Below, one piece after another: positions 17,707 through 27,800 of a stretch of 34,822 bases of DNA (position 1 is the stretch's first letter; each line of letters starts with the position of its first letter). This DNA is from Clostridiales bacterium. Its GTDB lineage: Bacteria; Bacillota; Clostridia; Peptostreptococcales; Anaerovoracaceae. Location of the stretch: assembly GCA_009782285.1 (NCBI GenBank), contig WRJK01000022.1, forward strand, positions 1-34,822, written 5' to 3'. The notes beneath the pieces were generated by a model. The model was not told the origin of the DNA. It ran no database searches and saw nothing but the letters and a program-made list of their open reading frames with translations. Both the position numbers and the translations under genes were made by a program.

Positions 17707-18846
17707 TTATTCGTCACCCGTTAAGTTGTGGCTCACCTGCAGCAACTGCCAGTTGTTGACCCTCTGGGCGATCTTGGCAAACTCGGTTTCAACACCTCTG
17801 AACACGTCAACCAGCACCGGGTCGAAGTGCGCCCCTGCGCTTTCCTCTATGATCTTGCAGGACTTCTCGTGGGTGAAAGCTTCCTTGTACGGGCGGACGG
17901 AAACAAGCGCGTCGTATACGTCTGCAACAGCCATAAGCTGCCCCTCCAAGGGGATGTCTTTCCCTTTCAGCCCTATCGGGTAGCCGCTGCCGTCCCATTT
18001 TTCATGGTGCGTTCCCACTATAAACAGGGCATGGCGCAAAAAAGCGTGCTCAGCCGTATTGCTTATTATTTTCTCAATGGCGTCCATGCCTATGGTCACA
18101 TGCCCCTTCATTATCTCGAATTCATCCGGGGTCAATTTTCCCGGTTTGTTCAAGATGGAGTCAGATATTGCGATTTTCCCAACGTCGTGAAGCTGCGCCG
18201 AAGACAACAGGAAATCCATGTCCCATTTAGACATTTCTTCCCGGTAAATGTCCCTTTGCACCATTTCCTTTGCCATGGCCCGCATGTATAGGGTGGTGCG
18301 CATGATGTGCCCGCCTGTTATCTCGTCCCTGAATTCCGCAAGGTCGGCGATCGTCGCGATGACAGCGTTCTGAAGTTTCAGCAGCTCATTGGTTTTCTCG
18401 CGAACCATGACTTCAAGGTTTTTATTGTAGTCTGCCAGCTCTGCCTGCTTTTCAAGCAGCTCTTTTTTCTGGTTGACTATCAAAAGCTGGTTCGAAATGC
18501 GCTTGAGCAGCAGCGGTTTTGAAAACGGTATGGATATGTAGTCCACAGCGCCAAGGTTGAACCCTTCGAGTTCGCTTTTTGCATCGTTCTTTGACGTAAG
18601 GAAGATGACGGGTATACCTGAAAAACGCTTGTCCTCCTTGAGCTCTTTGATGATTTCAAAACCGTTCATGTCCGGCAATTCAATATCCAAAAGAATCAAT
18701 TCAGGGATGACTTTATCAAGAATTTCAAAAAGTTTTGCAGCCGAAGGCGCAGGATAGACCTCGTAAAAAGTTTTGAGGATATTCCTGCACATAGTCAAAT
18801 TCGTCATATTATCGTCAACCAAAATAATCTTGCTGCGGATATTCAT
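17707..18846 (-). CDS. Response regulator with HD-GYP output (predicted c-di-GMP phosphodiesterase)
   Basis: 379 residues. Residues 1-120 form a receiver domain with VDDN and phospho-acceptor Asp54 in LLDIELPDMNG. A coiled-coil linker covers about 125-160. Residues 165-360 are an HD-GYP domain with GGHIMRT, His220-Asp221 (LHDVGK), and HHEKWDGSGYP at 280-290. Such RpfG-type proteins hydrolyse cyclic di-GMP when phosphorylated. I chose ATG 18846 because GGAGG sits eight bases upstream; the earlier in-frame GTG overlaps that site. It starts 16 bp after the hybrid kinase stop, so the kinase is the evident partner. All key catalytic residues are present. Confidence 0.93.
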   Translation of the reverse strand: MNIRSKIILVDDNMTNLTMCRNILKTFYEVYPAPSAAKLFEILDKVIPELILLDIELPDMNGFEIIKELKEDKRFSGIPVIFLTSKNDAKSELEGFNLGAVDYISIPFSKPLLLKRISNQLLIVNQKKELLEKQAELADYNKNLEVMVREKTNELLKLQNAVIATIADLAEFRDEITGGHIMRTTLYMRAMAKEMVQRDIYREEMSKWDMDFLLSSAQLHDVGKIAISDSILNKPGKLTPDEFEIMKGHVTIGMDAIEKIISNTAEHAFLRHALFIVGTHHEKWDGSGYPIGLKGKDIPLEGQLMAVADVYDALVSVRPYKEAFTHEKSCKIIEESAGAHFDPVLVDVFRGVETEFAKIAQRVNNWQLLQVSHNLTGDE

Positions 18847-18862
18847 TACTTCCACCTCCGTA

Positions 18863-21800
18863 TTATTCGGTAATAGCCGAAAGTTTTTCCATAATTTGCG
18901 TAAGGTTCATGCGATCCACGTTGTCCCTCAACCAAGCAGCGAGCCCGTCGTCAGATCTGTACTCGAAGCTCTCAATTTTAGCCATGGCGTCGTCCACCCC
19001 GTCCATATCGTAGTCCTCGCAGGCCACAAGGAGTTTTGCAAGCATTTCTTTGTCTGGCCTTTCTTTCGCAGGCTTTTGCTTGCCTGCATCCATTCTCGCC
19101 AGTACGCCCTCGATGTTTGCTATGAGTTTCTCCGTTGCCTCTATAAGCTCAGGGTTTTTTGCCTCCACAAATGCGAAGTCCCCGTCCTTTGACGCCATTT
19201 CCAGCGCTTCTGCCATGTTTCCGACGTCGTTTGCGTAAATGCCCCGGCTGGAGCTCTTCACCCCATGGACAGTGATGCTGTAATCGCCCAAGTTGCTCTT
19301 GTTCACCGCGTTTAGCTGCTCAAGCAGCGGCACGGTGTTGACGGCATAGGAGCGGAGTATCTGCAAGAACAGTTTCTCGTCTCCGCCAAACCGTTCCACC
19401 CCCTTGCTCATGTCGAGGCCTTCTATCGTCAACCTTTCCGACTCCCGTCGCCCTGGCCCGTTCCTTCTGGTCGGCCGGATCCTCCTGTCTTTCCCGCTTC
19501 GAATGTTGAAAACCTTCTGCCCGCTTATGTAGACGTGCTTGCCCAGCGACTTTTCTTTATCCTTGTCCCGCACCCATTTTCGAATCGCCGCTTCAAGGCG
19601 GTTCATCTCAATTGGTTTTGATATGAAGTCCTGAAAACCGTTTTCCAAAAACATCTGCTCGCTACCGCTGATTGCGTTGGCTGTTAACGCGATTATCGGA
19701 ACGGTTCTGGCATACTCGGTTCCAATCTCTTTCCGTATGACTCTGGTGGCCTCGACGCCATCCATGACCGGCATCATGTGATCCATGAAAACAGCGTCGT
19801 ACTTGACTTTTTCACTTTTAACAGCGTCTATCGCCTGCTGTCCGCTTGTCACGCAGTCGATTTGCATGCCGTATGGGCTCATCATCCCTTTTGCCACGTC
19901 CAGATTGTTGATAATGTCATCCACAACGAGAACCTTTGCGTAGGGCAGCCTTAAACGCGTCTTGTGCGAATTCCTGTGCTTGCTTACGGAATAGTTGAAG
20001 TTCTGCAGGTTTTTTGCGACGTCAGCGCCGATTACCACGTCTGAGACGAACCCCTGCGGGAAGCGCAGGGTAAAAACGCTGCCCTTTCCGTAGTCGCTTT
20101 CCACTTTTATGGCACCGCCCATCATTTCGACCATCCTCCTGGTTATGGAGAGCCCGAGGCCGGTGCCCATGATGCTGCGGTTGGCTTTTGTGTCAACTTG
20201 GACATAATCGTCAAAAAGGTTGTCGATGTCCTCCTGTGTTATGCCTATTCCCGTATCGCTGACCCGGGCAGTCAGCCAAAACCTGTCGCCGTCCCTAGTG
20301 CTGTCTACATCCAGTCCGACTTTCCCTTCCTTCGTGTATTTGAAAGCGTTGGACAAAAGGTTGTTTAACATCTGCTTGACCCTCAGTTCATCGCCGTAAA
20401 GCCGCGCCGGCAGTTCGTCGGAAATGTTCAGCAAAAACTGGATGTCCTTCTCCCCTTTGTGCAGCACGCTTTGAGCCACTGCATCGTTTATCAGGCTTGG
20501 GGTGTCGTAATCAAGCATGACAAGCTCCATTCTGCCGGCTTCGATTTTCGAGATGTCCAAAATATCGTTTACGGTGTTCAAAAGGGTTCTTCCTGCATTT
20601 GATATTTTGTCAAGCCTAATAAAGCTTTCCCCTTTAAATTCCTTTGCATCGAGCATCAGCTCGGACAAGCCAATGACTGCATTGAGCGGCGTACGCATCT
20701 CATGGCTCATCCTGGCCAAGAAATCGCTTTTTGCTTCATTTGCGTTCTGAGCCTCCCTCAGGGCAGTTTCAATTTCGCTCATCATCTTCTTGTACTCGCG
20801 AAGATCCCGTGCATATGCCGCAATAGCATGGGCGTCATTGTATTCTACGCGAACTAGCGTCATCTCCACCGGAATCGGCGTACCGTCCAATTTTTGATGG
20901 AGCCATTCAAACCGGAACTCGCCTTCGTCAAATGCCTTTTGGACGTATATCAGAGTCTTTTCATCGGTACGCTGCCCATCAGGCTGATACTCTGGTGAAA
21001 GCTTGTAGAAATTGTCCAAGTATTCCTGTTTGTCCCTCAAACCGAACAGTCTGACGGCCGCTTCGTTGCAGTCGAAAGTCACAAGGTCTTTGTTCCACAG
21101 GTTGCAGCTTATGGGCGTCGAGTCTAGCATCAGCATGGCGCGCTCATGAGTGGCGGTTAGTTGTGCCGATTGAGCCATGATAGTCTCATTGAGGTCTTCC
21201 AAAACCCGGTTTTGCTCATTAATCTTAATAAACGGCCTTGAAATGGTGTCTGACAGCAATATGGCTATGATGATCCCTGCAAACAGGAAAATTATCGTGA
21301 TAAACAGCAGGTCTGTCTGCCCTTCGGAACCGTGGCTTCCGCTCAAAGGAAGCACTGCGGCTATATGCCAGCCAGCAAGGGAATCGGAAACAAGCTTGTA
21401 TGCGCAAAGGCGCTCTTCCCCTTCAAAATCGTACTGCCCCGAGCCATCTTCGCTTGAAATCATGCCTTGGAAAAAATCAGAAGCCCTCTGTAGCTGAGGA
21501 TTCGTTTTGCTTTCCACAATCAAATTGCGCCTTGCCGTCACAAGGTCTGCCCTGTAGGCAGCGATGATTGTGCCTTCCTGATCGACCATATAGATGCCGC
21601 CGGTGCCCCAAATGCTGAAATCCGACAGCATATCCGTCAGCAGCATCCCAGGTATGCTCACAGACAAAACCCTGCCATAGCCAATCGGCGTAAAAATGTG
21701 CATAATTGGCCGGCTGTCTACCTCTGCATCGCTGCTTTGGGTGGTAATGACGCTTTTGCCGTCGTACGCCATCTCAACAAATTTGCCTTCATTCGCTATG

Positions 21801-22150
21801 TCGGCAGGGGCAATAGGCTTGCCGCAGTAGGCAATGATGCCATCCCTGTTGAAAACTGTAAACGCTAAAAAATCATCGTATTCCTCCAGCTTGAGCTCCA
21901 TTACCTCTGCCATGCCTTCGCTGAAGCCTGTTCGGAGCAGGTGCCCGGCCACGTTTCTGGCATCTTCTGTCAATATGCGCAGTTTCGCGGAAACCAGCCC
22001 ATCTGCTATGTCGCGGGCGAGGAACAGCTCCTGTTCCATAATCCTGGTTGTATTCTGTTTTGAAAAGTGCAAGTTTGTGAATAAATTAACAGCAGTGACG
22101 CAAAAAACAATCAGTATGATCACCAAGGTGGCTTTAACTTTTATGGACAT
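18863..22150 (-). CDS. Hybrid sensor histidine kinase with receiver and HPt domains
   Basis: 1095 residues. TM1 spans about 8-27, then a large extracytoplasmic sensor, probably dCache-like (28-278), and TM2 (about 279-300). A PAS-like domain follows (about 335-450). The HisKA domain has phospho-His483 in MSHEMRTPLNAVIGL. The ATPase domain (590-705) has NAFKYT, DTGIGI and GTGLGLS. A receiver domain has Asp790 in VFMDHMMPVMDG, and a C-terminal HPt-like domain has His962 in TVHGVKSSSRG. The architecture is a complete His-Asp-His relay. It should phosphorylate the HD-GYP regulator encoded 16 bp downstream, linking an external small-molecule signal to c-di-GMP breakdown. ATG 22150 has GGGGAG about seven bases upstream. 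The ligand is unknown. Confidence 0.94.
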   Translation of the reverse strand: MSIKVKATLVIILIVFCVTAVNLFTNLHFSKQNTTRIMEQELFLARDIADGLVSAKLRILTEDARNVAGHLLRTGFSEGMAEVMELKLEEYDDFLAFTVFNRDGIIAYCGKPIAPADIANEGKFVEMAYDGKSVITTQSSDAEVDSRPIMHIFTPIGYGRVLSVSIPGMLLTDMLSDFSIWGTGGIYMVDQEGTIIAAYRADLVTARRNLIVESKTNPQLQRASDFFQGMISSEDGSGQYDFEGEERLCAYKLVSDSLAGWHIAAVLPLSGSHGSEGQTDLLFITIIFLFAGIIIAILLSDTISRPFIKINEQNRVLEDLNETIMAQSAQLTATHERAMLMLDSTPISCNLWNKDLVTFDCNEAAVRLFGLRDKQEYLDNFYKLSPEYQPDGQRTDEKTLIYVQKAFDEGEFRFEWLHQKLDGTPIPVEMTLVRVEYNDAHAIAAYARDLREYKKMMSEIETALREAQNANEAKSDFLARMSHEMRTPLNAVIGLSELMLDAKEFKGESFIRLDKISNAGRTLLNTVNDILDISKIEAGRMELVMLDYDTPSLINDAVAQSVLHKGEKDIQFLLNISDELPARLYGDELRVKQMLNNLLSNAFKYTKEGKVGLDVDSTRDGDRFWLTARVSDTGIGITQEDIDNLFDDYVQVDTKANRSIMGTGLGLSITRRMVEMMGGAIKVESDYGKGSVFTLRFPQGFVSDVVIGADVAKNLQNFNYSVSKHRNSHKTRLRLPYAKVLVVDDIINNLDVAKGMMSPYGMQIDCVTSGQQAIDAVKSEKVKYDAVFMDHMMPVMDGVEATRVIRKEIGTEYARTVPIIALTANAISGSEQMFLENGFQDFISKPIEMNRLEAAIRKWVRDKDKEKSLGKHVYISGQKVFNIRSGKDRRIRPTRRNGPGRRESERLTIEGLDMSKGVERFGGDEKLFLQILRSYAVNTVPLLEQLNAVNKSNLGDYSITVHGVKSSSRGIYANDVGNMAEALEMASKDGDFAFVEAKNPELIEATEKLIANIEGVLARMDAGKQKPAKERPDKEMLAKLLVACEDYDMDGVDDAMAKIESFEYRSDDGLAAWLRDNVDRMNLTQIMEKLSAITE

Positions 22151-22217
22151 CCACTATCTCCCCTCAGGTTTTTGGGCGATTGTCAAGTTTTCTACAGCCT
22201 GAATTTATTAGGTTTTA

Positions 22218-22246
22218 ATTATATCATACATTATTTATTTTGTCTT
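22218..22246 (-). promoter_or_regulatory. Promoter of the kinase-regulator pair
   Basis: On the minus strand, AAGACA, 17 bases, then a perfect TATAAT preceded by TGA (extended -10). The start of transcription would lie about 60 bp before the kinase ATG. The rest of the 188-bp gap (22151-22338) shows no gene and no clear terminator for the upstream gene. Confidence 0.55.
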
Positions 22247-22338
22247 CTACTAAATGTTGTGTTACATTGCCTGAAACCCCAATATGTCTTTGAACATCCT
22301 GTTTTGAACACTTGAAGAAAGCCGATGAAAAAATATAA

Positions 22339-23361
22339 TCAGCAACTATTTTTTAACACCCTCATTGTGTCGCTGAATATACCGTATGCGGTCTGTTCGA
22401 TCTCCGGGCCGTGCTCAACTATTGAAACGGTACCCATTAAATCCGTGGTGATCGAAACCACCGACGAAGTGCCTTCTATTGAAGCAAAGATGTCGCCTCT
22501 GCCTATTTCCTCCGGTTTTACGTATCCTTTTGTTTTTCCGTTTTCAATTATGCCACCGCACAGAAGCTTGATGGCCTTGCCTCTTTCCCGTGCGCTTTCC
22601 ACCTGCGCAGCTGTTATGCCCTCTATGCCCTTGCGGTCAATGTCTGCCGGGGTTGTACCTGCGTCCATGAGCACGTTCATCAGCGCTGCGATCTTTGCCG
22701 CTGCGTCCCAGCCTTCCACGTCCATCGCAGGATCCGCTTCGACGAACCCTCGCCTCTTGCCCTCTTCGATTGCATCCTCATAAGCGACCCCTTTCTCCAG
22801 CTCGCCCAAGATGAAGTTCGTGGTGGAATTGAGGATGCCACGAATTTCCGTTACTTTGCACATCAACAGGGCTTCGTCGGCTAAGTTGAATACAGGCGCA
22901 CCGTCCATAACCGTCGTCTCGTAATAAAACAGGCATCCATTCTCAGCTGCCAAGTCCCTGAGTTCCCTGAACGCCCAGGCAATCGGACCTTTGTTTGCTG
23001 ATATGACATGCTTCCCCCTCTTTAGCGCAGCCTGTATGTGGCTGATTGCGGGCTGACCAGAAAATATCTCAAGGGGCGTGAGCTCGACTAATACGTCATA
23101 ATCCACTGTTTCTGCCACTTCCATTGCACCTTGGCTGGTCCCGTCTCTGAATTTCCCGAAGTCGGCCAGCTCTGTTTCGGCTTTCGCAAGGTCGATCCCG
23201 TTTTCTTCGATAAGCGTTCCCTTGGTCTTGGTCACGATTGCCGCAACTTTGACTTCAGTGTTGTGTTTTTTGATTATTTCAGGCATTTTTTCAACGAGGA
23301 GCTTACCGTAGGCCCTGCCTGCGTTGCCATACCCCAATATCGCCAATTTCAGCGTTTTCAT
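22339..23361 (-). CDS. Homoserine dehydrogenase-like protein (no ACT domain)
   Basis: 340 residues with an N-terminal Rossmann fold (GYGNAG at 10-15) and a homoserine dehydrogenase catalytic domain. Family stretches are ISANKGPIAWAF, GILNSTTNFIL and GFVEADPAMDVEGWDAAAKIAALMN, including the substrate-binding acidic residues. The enzyme reduces aspartate semialdehyde to homoserine in threonine and methionine synthesis. It lacks the C-terminal ACT regulatory domain of the longer bacterial form, so allosteric control by threonine is not expected. The usual ATVGGGIP-type segment reads TTVMDGAPV, a departure that could mean a different substrate. The ATG is one base after the stop of the aminotransferase gene and has a GAGGG site, so the two are co-translated. 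Called hom by function only; not firmly. Confidence 0.85.
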   Translation of the reverse strand: MKTLKLAILGYGNAGRAYGKLLVEKMPEIIKKHNTEVKVAAIVTKTKGTLIEENGIDLAKAETELADFGKFRDGTSQGAMEVAETVDYDVLVELTPLEIFSGQPAISHIQAALKRGKHVISANKGPIAWAFRELRDLAAENGCLFYYETTVMDGAPVFNLADEALLMCKVTEIRGILNSTTNFILGELEKGVAYEDAIEEGKRRGFVEADPAMDVEGWDAAAKIAALMNVLMDAGTTPADIDRKGIEGITAAQVESARERGKAIKLLCGGIIENGKTKGYVKPEEIGRGDIFASIEGTSSVVSITTDLMGTVSIVEHGPEIEQTAYGIFSDTMRVLKNSC

Positions 23362-23362
23362 G

Positions 23363-24649
23363 TCATCTTCCCTCTCGATTTGAAGCGAATTCCTGCATTG
23401 CCGCTATTAGCCTGTCGATTTCTTCTTCTGTATTGTACGGCGCCAGCCCTATCCGCACTAAGCCGCCCTCTTTCTCGAGGCCGAGTACGTGGTTTATCAG
23501 CTGTATCGCATAATAATCGCCGTCCCAGACAAACAAGCCCTTTTGCCCAAGGAATTTCCCTATTTCACTGGCATGCACACCATCGATTGCAAACGTGACA
23601 GTCGAAGTCCTCGGATGACCTTCCGGTGGACCGTATACTTTAAGGCCTTTTATCGTCGGCAGCTGGGTTCTTAGCTTTTTCGCAATCGGCTCTTCATAAG
23701 CGTCGATCGCCATCATCCCTGCGACTATGTTTCTCCTCCTGCCACTCAAACCGCCAAGCTCCGCAGTGAAGAACTGCTCGTGCTGCTTGCCGATTTCAGC
23801 AATGAACTCGACCGCCTCAGCCGCACCGCAAGCGAGCTCAAACGCCGGCGTTCCGGTTTCCAGCTTCCATGGCATGTCGGTGTTGTCGCCGGCCATTACA
23901 CGGACTGCCTTGAGTTTGTCGCCGAGCTCCTTTTTTACGTATATGACGCCAAGGTGCGGGCCGAAAAACTTGTACGACGAGCAGAAAAGAATGTCAGTAC
24001 CTATCGCTTTTACGTCTATCCACCTGTGAGGAGCATAGTGGACGGCGTCGATGACCGTCACCGCTCCTTTTTCATGGGCGAGGTCGATGCATTTCTTGAC
24101 ATCGGTTATCGTTCCGCAACCGTTTGACGCCCAGTTGACTGCCACGATTTTTGTCTTGTCCGACAGTTTGGCGGCAAAATCGTCCATCTTAAGCGTACAC
24201 GTCTCTGGGTCGACAGCTGCACTCTTAACTATAACGCCGAAATCCTCAAGGGTCCTCCAAGGCGAGCGGTTCCCTTCGTGGTCTATATCCGTTATCAATA
24301 CCTCGTCACCCGGCTCCAAAATTGTCCTGAGAAGCCCAAATGCCAACCTGAAGTTGTTTGAAGAAGAATTTGCCCCAAAGGCGACTTCCTCGGGGGAGCA
24401 GTTAAAGAAGTCCGCATATGCTTCCCTTGCTTCCCAATAAAGCTTGTCGCTCTCCTGCGACGTAGCAAACGCACCATCGTGGTTTGCGTTGTGGTAGTAT
24501 AGGTAATCGCTGATCTTGTTCACAACCCTGATAGGGACTTGGGTTCCACCGGGTCCATCAAGAAAAGCTGCCGGATGCCCGTTCACAGTTTTAGCTAGCG
24601 CAGGGAACTGCACCCTTAAATCATCGATGTTGAATTTGAATTGGCTCAT
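23363..24649 (-). CDS. Class V aminotransferase, cysteine desulfurase-like
   Basis: 428 residues, PLP-dependent. Lys227 in FCSSYKFFGPH should hold the cofactor, and Asp201/His204 in VIDAVHYAPH contact it. The overall pattern follows the cysteine desulfurase-like subfamily known from uncharacterised proteins such as VC1184. The active-site Cys loop of true SufS/IscS enzymes (the RTGHHC region) is not present at the expected place, which reads instead as a WDGDYYA stretch. Desulfurase activity is therefore doubtful. I chose ATG 24649, with AGGAGG eight bases upstream, over an upstream in-frame ATG. It forms a two-gene operon with the homoserine dehydrogenase-like gene one base downstream. A joint role in amino acid metabolism is plausible, but the reaction is unknown. 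Confidence 0.85.
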   Translation of the reverse strand: MSQFKFNIDDLRVQFPALAKTVNGHPAAFLDGPGGTQVPIRVVNKISDYLYYHNANHDGAFATSQESDKLYWEAREAYADFFNCSPEEVAFGANSSSNNFRLAFGLLRTILEPGDEVLITDIDHEGNRSPWRTLEDFGVIVKSAAVDPETCTLKMDDFAAKLSDKTKIVAVNWASNGCGTITDVKKCIDLAHEKGAVTVIDAVHYAPHRWIDVKAIGTDILFCSSYKFFGPHLGVIYVKKELGDKLKAVRVMAGDNTDMPWKLETGTPAFELACGAAEAVEFIAEIGKQHEQFFTAELGGLSGRRRNIVAGMMAIDAYEEPIAKKLRTQLPTIKGLKVYGPPEGHPRTSTVTFAIDGVHASEIGKFLGQKGLFVWDGDYYAIQLINHVLGLEKEGGLVRIGLAPYNTEEEIDRLIAAMQEFASNREGR

Positions 24650-24722
24650 TTTTAATCCCTCCTGATAAATACAAATATGCATTTTACATCATTTGTCACT
24701 GTCCACAATCTAACCCGATTCA

Positions 24723-24751
24723 ATTCTACACCAAATTAGGCAAGATTACAA
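24723..24751 (-). promoter_or_regulatory. Promoter of the aminotransferase-homoserine dehydrogenase pair
   Basis: On the minus strand, TTGTAA, 17 bases, then TAGAAT, about 75 bp before the aminotransferase ATG. Confidence 0.45.
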
Positions 24752-24760
24752 TTGTTTTGT

Positions 24761-24779
24761 CAGTATTTAACTGCCTTTT
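24761..24779 (+). repeat. 19-bp direct repeat, copy 1
   Basis: CAGTATTTAACTGCCTTTT occurs here and again, identical and in the same orientation, at 30425-30443. Both copies lie 30-40 bp beyond the stop of an LRR-dockerin gene. The repeat contains a short CAGT/ACTG inverted pair, so it may be part of a shared 3' region copied along with the gene. Confidence 0.75.
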
Positions 24780-24787
24780 TTTGGGGC

Positions 24788-24816
24788 GTGACAAAAGGGG
24801 ACGGTTCTTGTGTCAC
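24788..24816. repeat. REP-like palindrome overlapping a stop codon
   Basis: This 29-bp imperfect palindrome has GTGACAAAAG pairing with CTTGTGTCAC (one mismatch) around GGGACGGTT. On the minus strand its first bases supply the TGA stop codon of the LRR-dockerin gene. I recall similar GGGGACGGTTCTTGTGTC-type sequences recurring in many bacterial genomes as small palindromic repeats. It could also act as the gene's transcription terminator or mRNA end. Confidence 0.55.
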
Positions 24817-27800
24817 GGGCGCTCCCAGTCAGTCAAGTCGTAATCGAAGGTGCCGTACCCTGTGGTCGTCGATATGCTTGTCATGCTTTCCCATACGAAG
24901 AGCCCTGTCAGGTTTGAATAGCTATTGCCATTTGCAGCTGCAACTGTGGATGAGTTGACTACGCCATATATCGTGTCCAAGTAGGGCGCATCCGGCTCAG
25001 CCGGGTCTGGGTCGCGAGGCACACCGTAGTGTATGAACAAATCAAGCAGGTCAAGCATGTCGATCACGCCGTCCCTGTTGACATCGCACGTCATGGCAGT
25101 AACACCCACGCCTTTGGTATCGTTGACCTTGACATAAGTGTCCCACCTCGGATCGTCCTTGTCGAATCCGCAGTACAGCAGCATGACGCCTAAGTCGAGG
25201 GCATCGATAACGCCATCCCTGTTCAAGTCGTATTTGGAATACACAAGTTCAATCACCGTTGTGGCAATGCTTGGCTCGGCTACTGCCTCAAGGTCAATCA
25301 CTTCAGTCCCGTTTTTCCCGACAACTCTTACGCTTGTCAAAACCAGCGCAGCTTCACCTTCCGCCTTTGGCACAAAATCAATACTGGCAATGTCGACAGA
25401 ACCTGTGGACGAAAAGCCTTCTGAGTCGTTGCCGGACGGGTAGCCAAGTGTGATCCCGCCTTTCCAGATGTCGTCACCCAAATAGGTCCAAATGATTTCG
25501 CTCATAGCATTGAAGCCGTTAAGCCCAGTGAAGCCCTTGCCCACAAGCATGCTGCCATCAACTTCAAATGCCAGTTCGACATCCAGCACGTTAACTGCAT
25601 TAGTAAGGGAAATGGTGTATTCCACATCCTTGTTGATGTAGCTCACATCAGGCACACGAACTCCAACAATAGCACTGCCTGCAAACGCTTCTGCCTGCGG
25701 ATAGAACATGAATGTGCCGCTCCATGGGTTTTCGGGGCTGTTTATTTCAAGCCCGAGCTCTCGCCATCCTATTACACTGTCCGGAGAGGCCATGTGGTTG
25801 TTGAAGCACCATAATTCAGAAAGGCTGCTCAAGCCAGTCAAATCAATTCTTGTAAGCATGTTGTCGTCGCATAGTAGCCGCATCAAACCAGATGGCAGCG
25901 TCGGAAGCTCTGTCAGGTGATTATTGACACAACGAAGATATGTCACACCAAGAGGCAGTGTGGGCAGCACTTGCAATGAATTGTTGGAACAATCAAGCCC
26001 ATATAAATTCTCTGGCAATGCAGGCAGTTCCGTCAGCAGGTTGCCGTCGCAATCAAGGTATTCTAAACCGAGCGGCAATGCCGGCAACTCATCCAGTTGA
26101 TTGTAGTAGCATAAGAGCACTACCAGTCCAGATGGCAGCATTGGCAGCTCTTTCAGCTGATTGCTGGTGCAATATAATTCCGTTAGTGAAGTAAAATGCT
26201 CAAGTCCGGCAAGGCTGGTGATCCCCCTGTTTGATACACTAAGCCAGGTCAACCAAGACACGTCAATGTCAAAAATCGGCTCGTTTGCACCCTTACCGAG
26301 GAACTCACGGACTGCGGCACGGAAATTGGGGTCGGTGAAGTCTGCTGTAATGTCGATGGCATCGGTATATTGCGGATAGAAGCGAAATGTGTTGTTTATT
26401 TCAAGCCCGAGCTCTCGCCATCCCATTACACTGTCTGGCGACTCCATATAGTTGTTAAAGCACCACAAACTGTACATATAGCTCAACCCAGACAAATTAA
26501 GCCCTGTGAGCAGATTTCCTTCGCAGTACAGCCACTCAAGGCTTGGTGGCAATGAACTGGGGAGCTCGTCAATCAAATTGTTGGAACAATCAAGCATCCA
26601 CAAATTTTTCGGCAATGCAGGCAGGGTAGTAAGCCGGTTGCCCTCGCAGTCAAGGTATTCCAAATCAGGAGGCAAGGTTGGCAGTTCAGTTATCTGATTG
26701 TAGTAGCAAGAAAGCCCTCGCAGTGAAGTAAAATGCTCAAGCCCTGCAAGGCTGGAGATTCCCCAATATGATACGTCAAGCCAAGTCAACCAAGACGCTT
26801 CAATGTCAAAAATCGGCTCGTTTGCACCTTTACCAAGGAACTCACGGACTGTGGCAAGGAAGTTGGGGTCGGTGAAGTCTGCTGTAATATCGATAGCATC
26901 AGTGTATTGAGGGTAGAAAATAAAATAATCTCCATCCCATATGATTGATTTACCTGTAACGGCTGCCTCGCTCTCCATGAAGTTGTAACTGACGTTAATG
27001 CACCAATAAGGCGCAGTGCTGTTCAATGCCAGTTCAGTGAGCCTGTTTTTGCTGCACTGAAGGTTTTCCAAGGCAGAAAGGGCACTTATGTCCAGCGTCG
27101 TCAATTGATTGTCAACACAGCGCAGATATGTCAAACCAAGAGGCAGTGTGGGCAGCATTTGCAACGGATTGTTGGAACAATCAAGCCCAAATAAGTTTTC
27201 GGGCAGTGTCGGAAGTGCCATCAGCTGATTTCCGTCGCAATCAAGGAATTCTAAACCGAGTGGTAATGCAGGGAGCACGGTCAGCTGGTTGCCGTAGCAA
27301 TACAGCTCTTCCAATGAAATGAAGTGTTCCAGCCCAGCGAGGTCTTGAATATAGCTAAATGTCACCCAGAGCCTTGTGATGCCTGACACATCGGTGTTGA
27401 GAATCGGTTCACCCTCAGACTTTCCCAGTATTTCGCGCACAGCCTCAAGAAAGACTGGGTCCTTGAAATCACTTGTTATGTCGGTGGCGTCCGTGGCTGA
27501 CATTTCGATAGCTGCATATCCGCCATCAGTCGGCAACACCCGACTTTCAAATGTGCCTTTAACCAATGGCGTTTCGTCCTTATGGGTCGGCTCGTCGAAT
27601 CGCTCCAGCTTTTCGATGTCTCTTTTGCCCATAAAATCAAGCATCTGCCTTTCGTCTCGATATGGTTTGTTGTATGGACACAACCCAACTCCGTTTTTAG
27701 CCTCTTTTTCATACAGTGGCATATTGTGGGTGCCATCTGCAGCCAAAGCCACCGGCGAAGCCATGTTCATCAGAATCAAAGAAATAACTATAGCTGCCGC

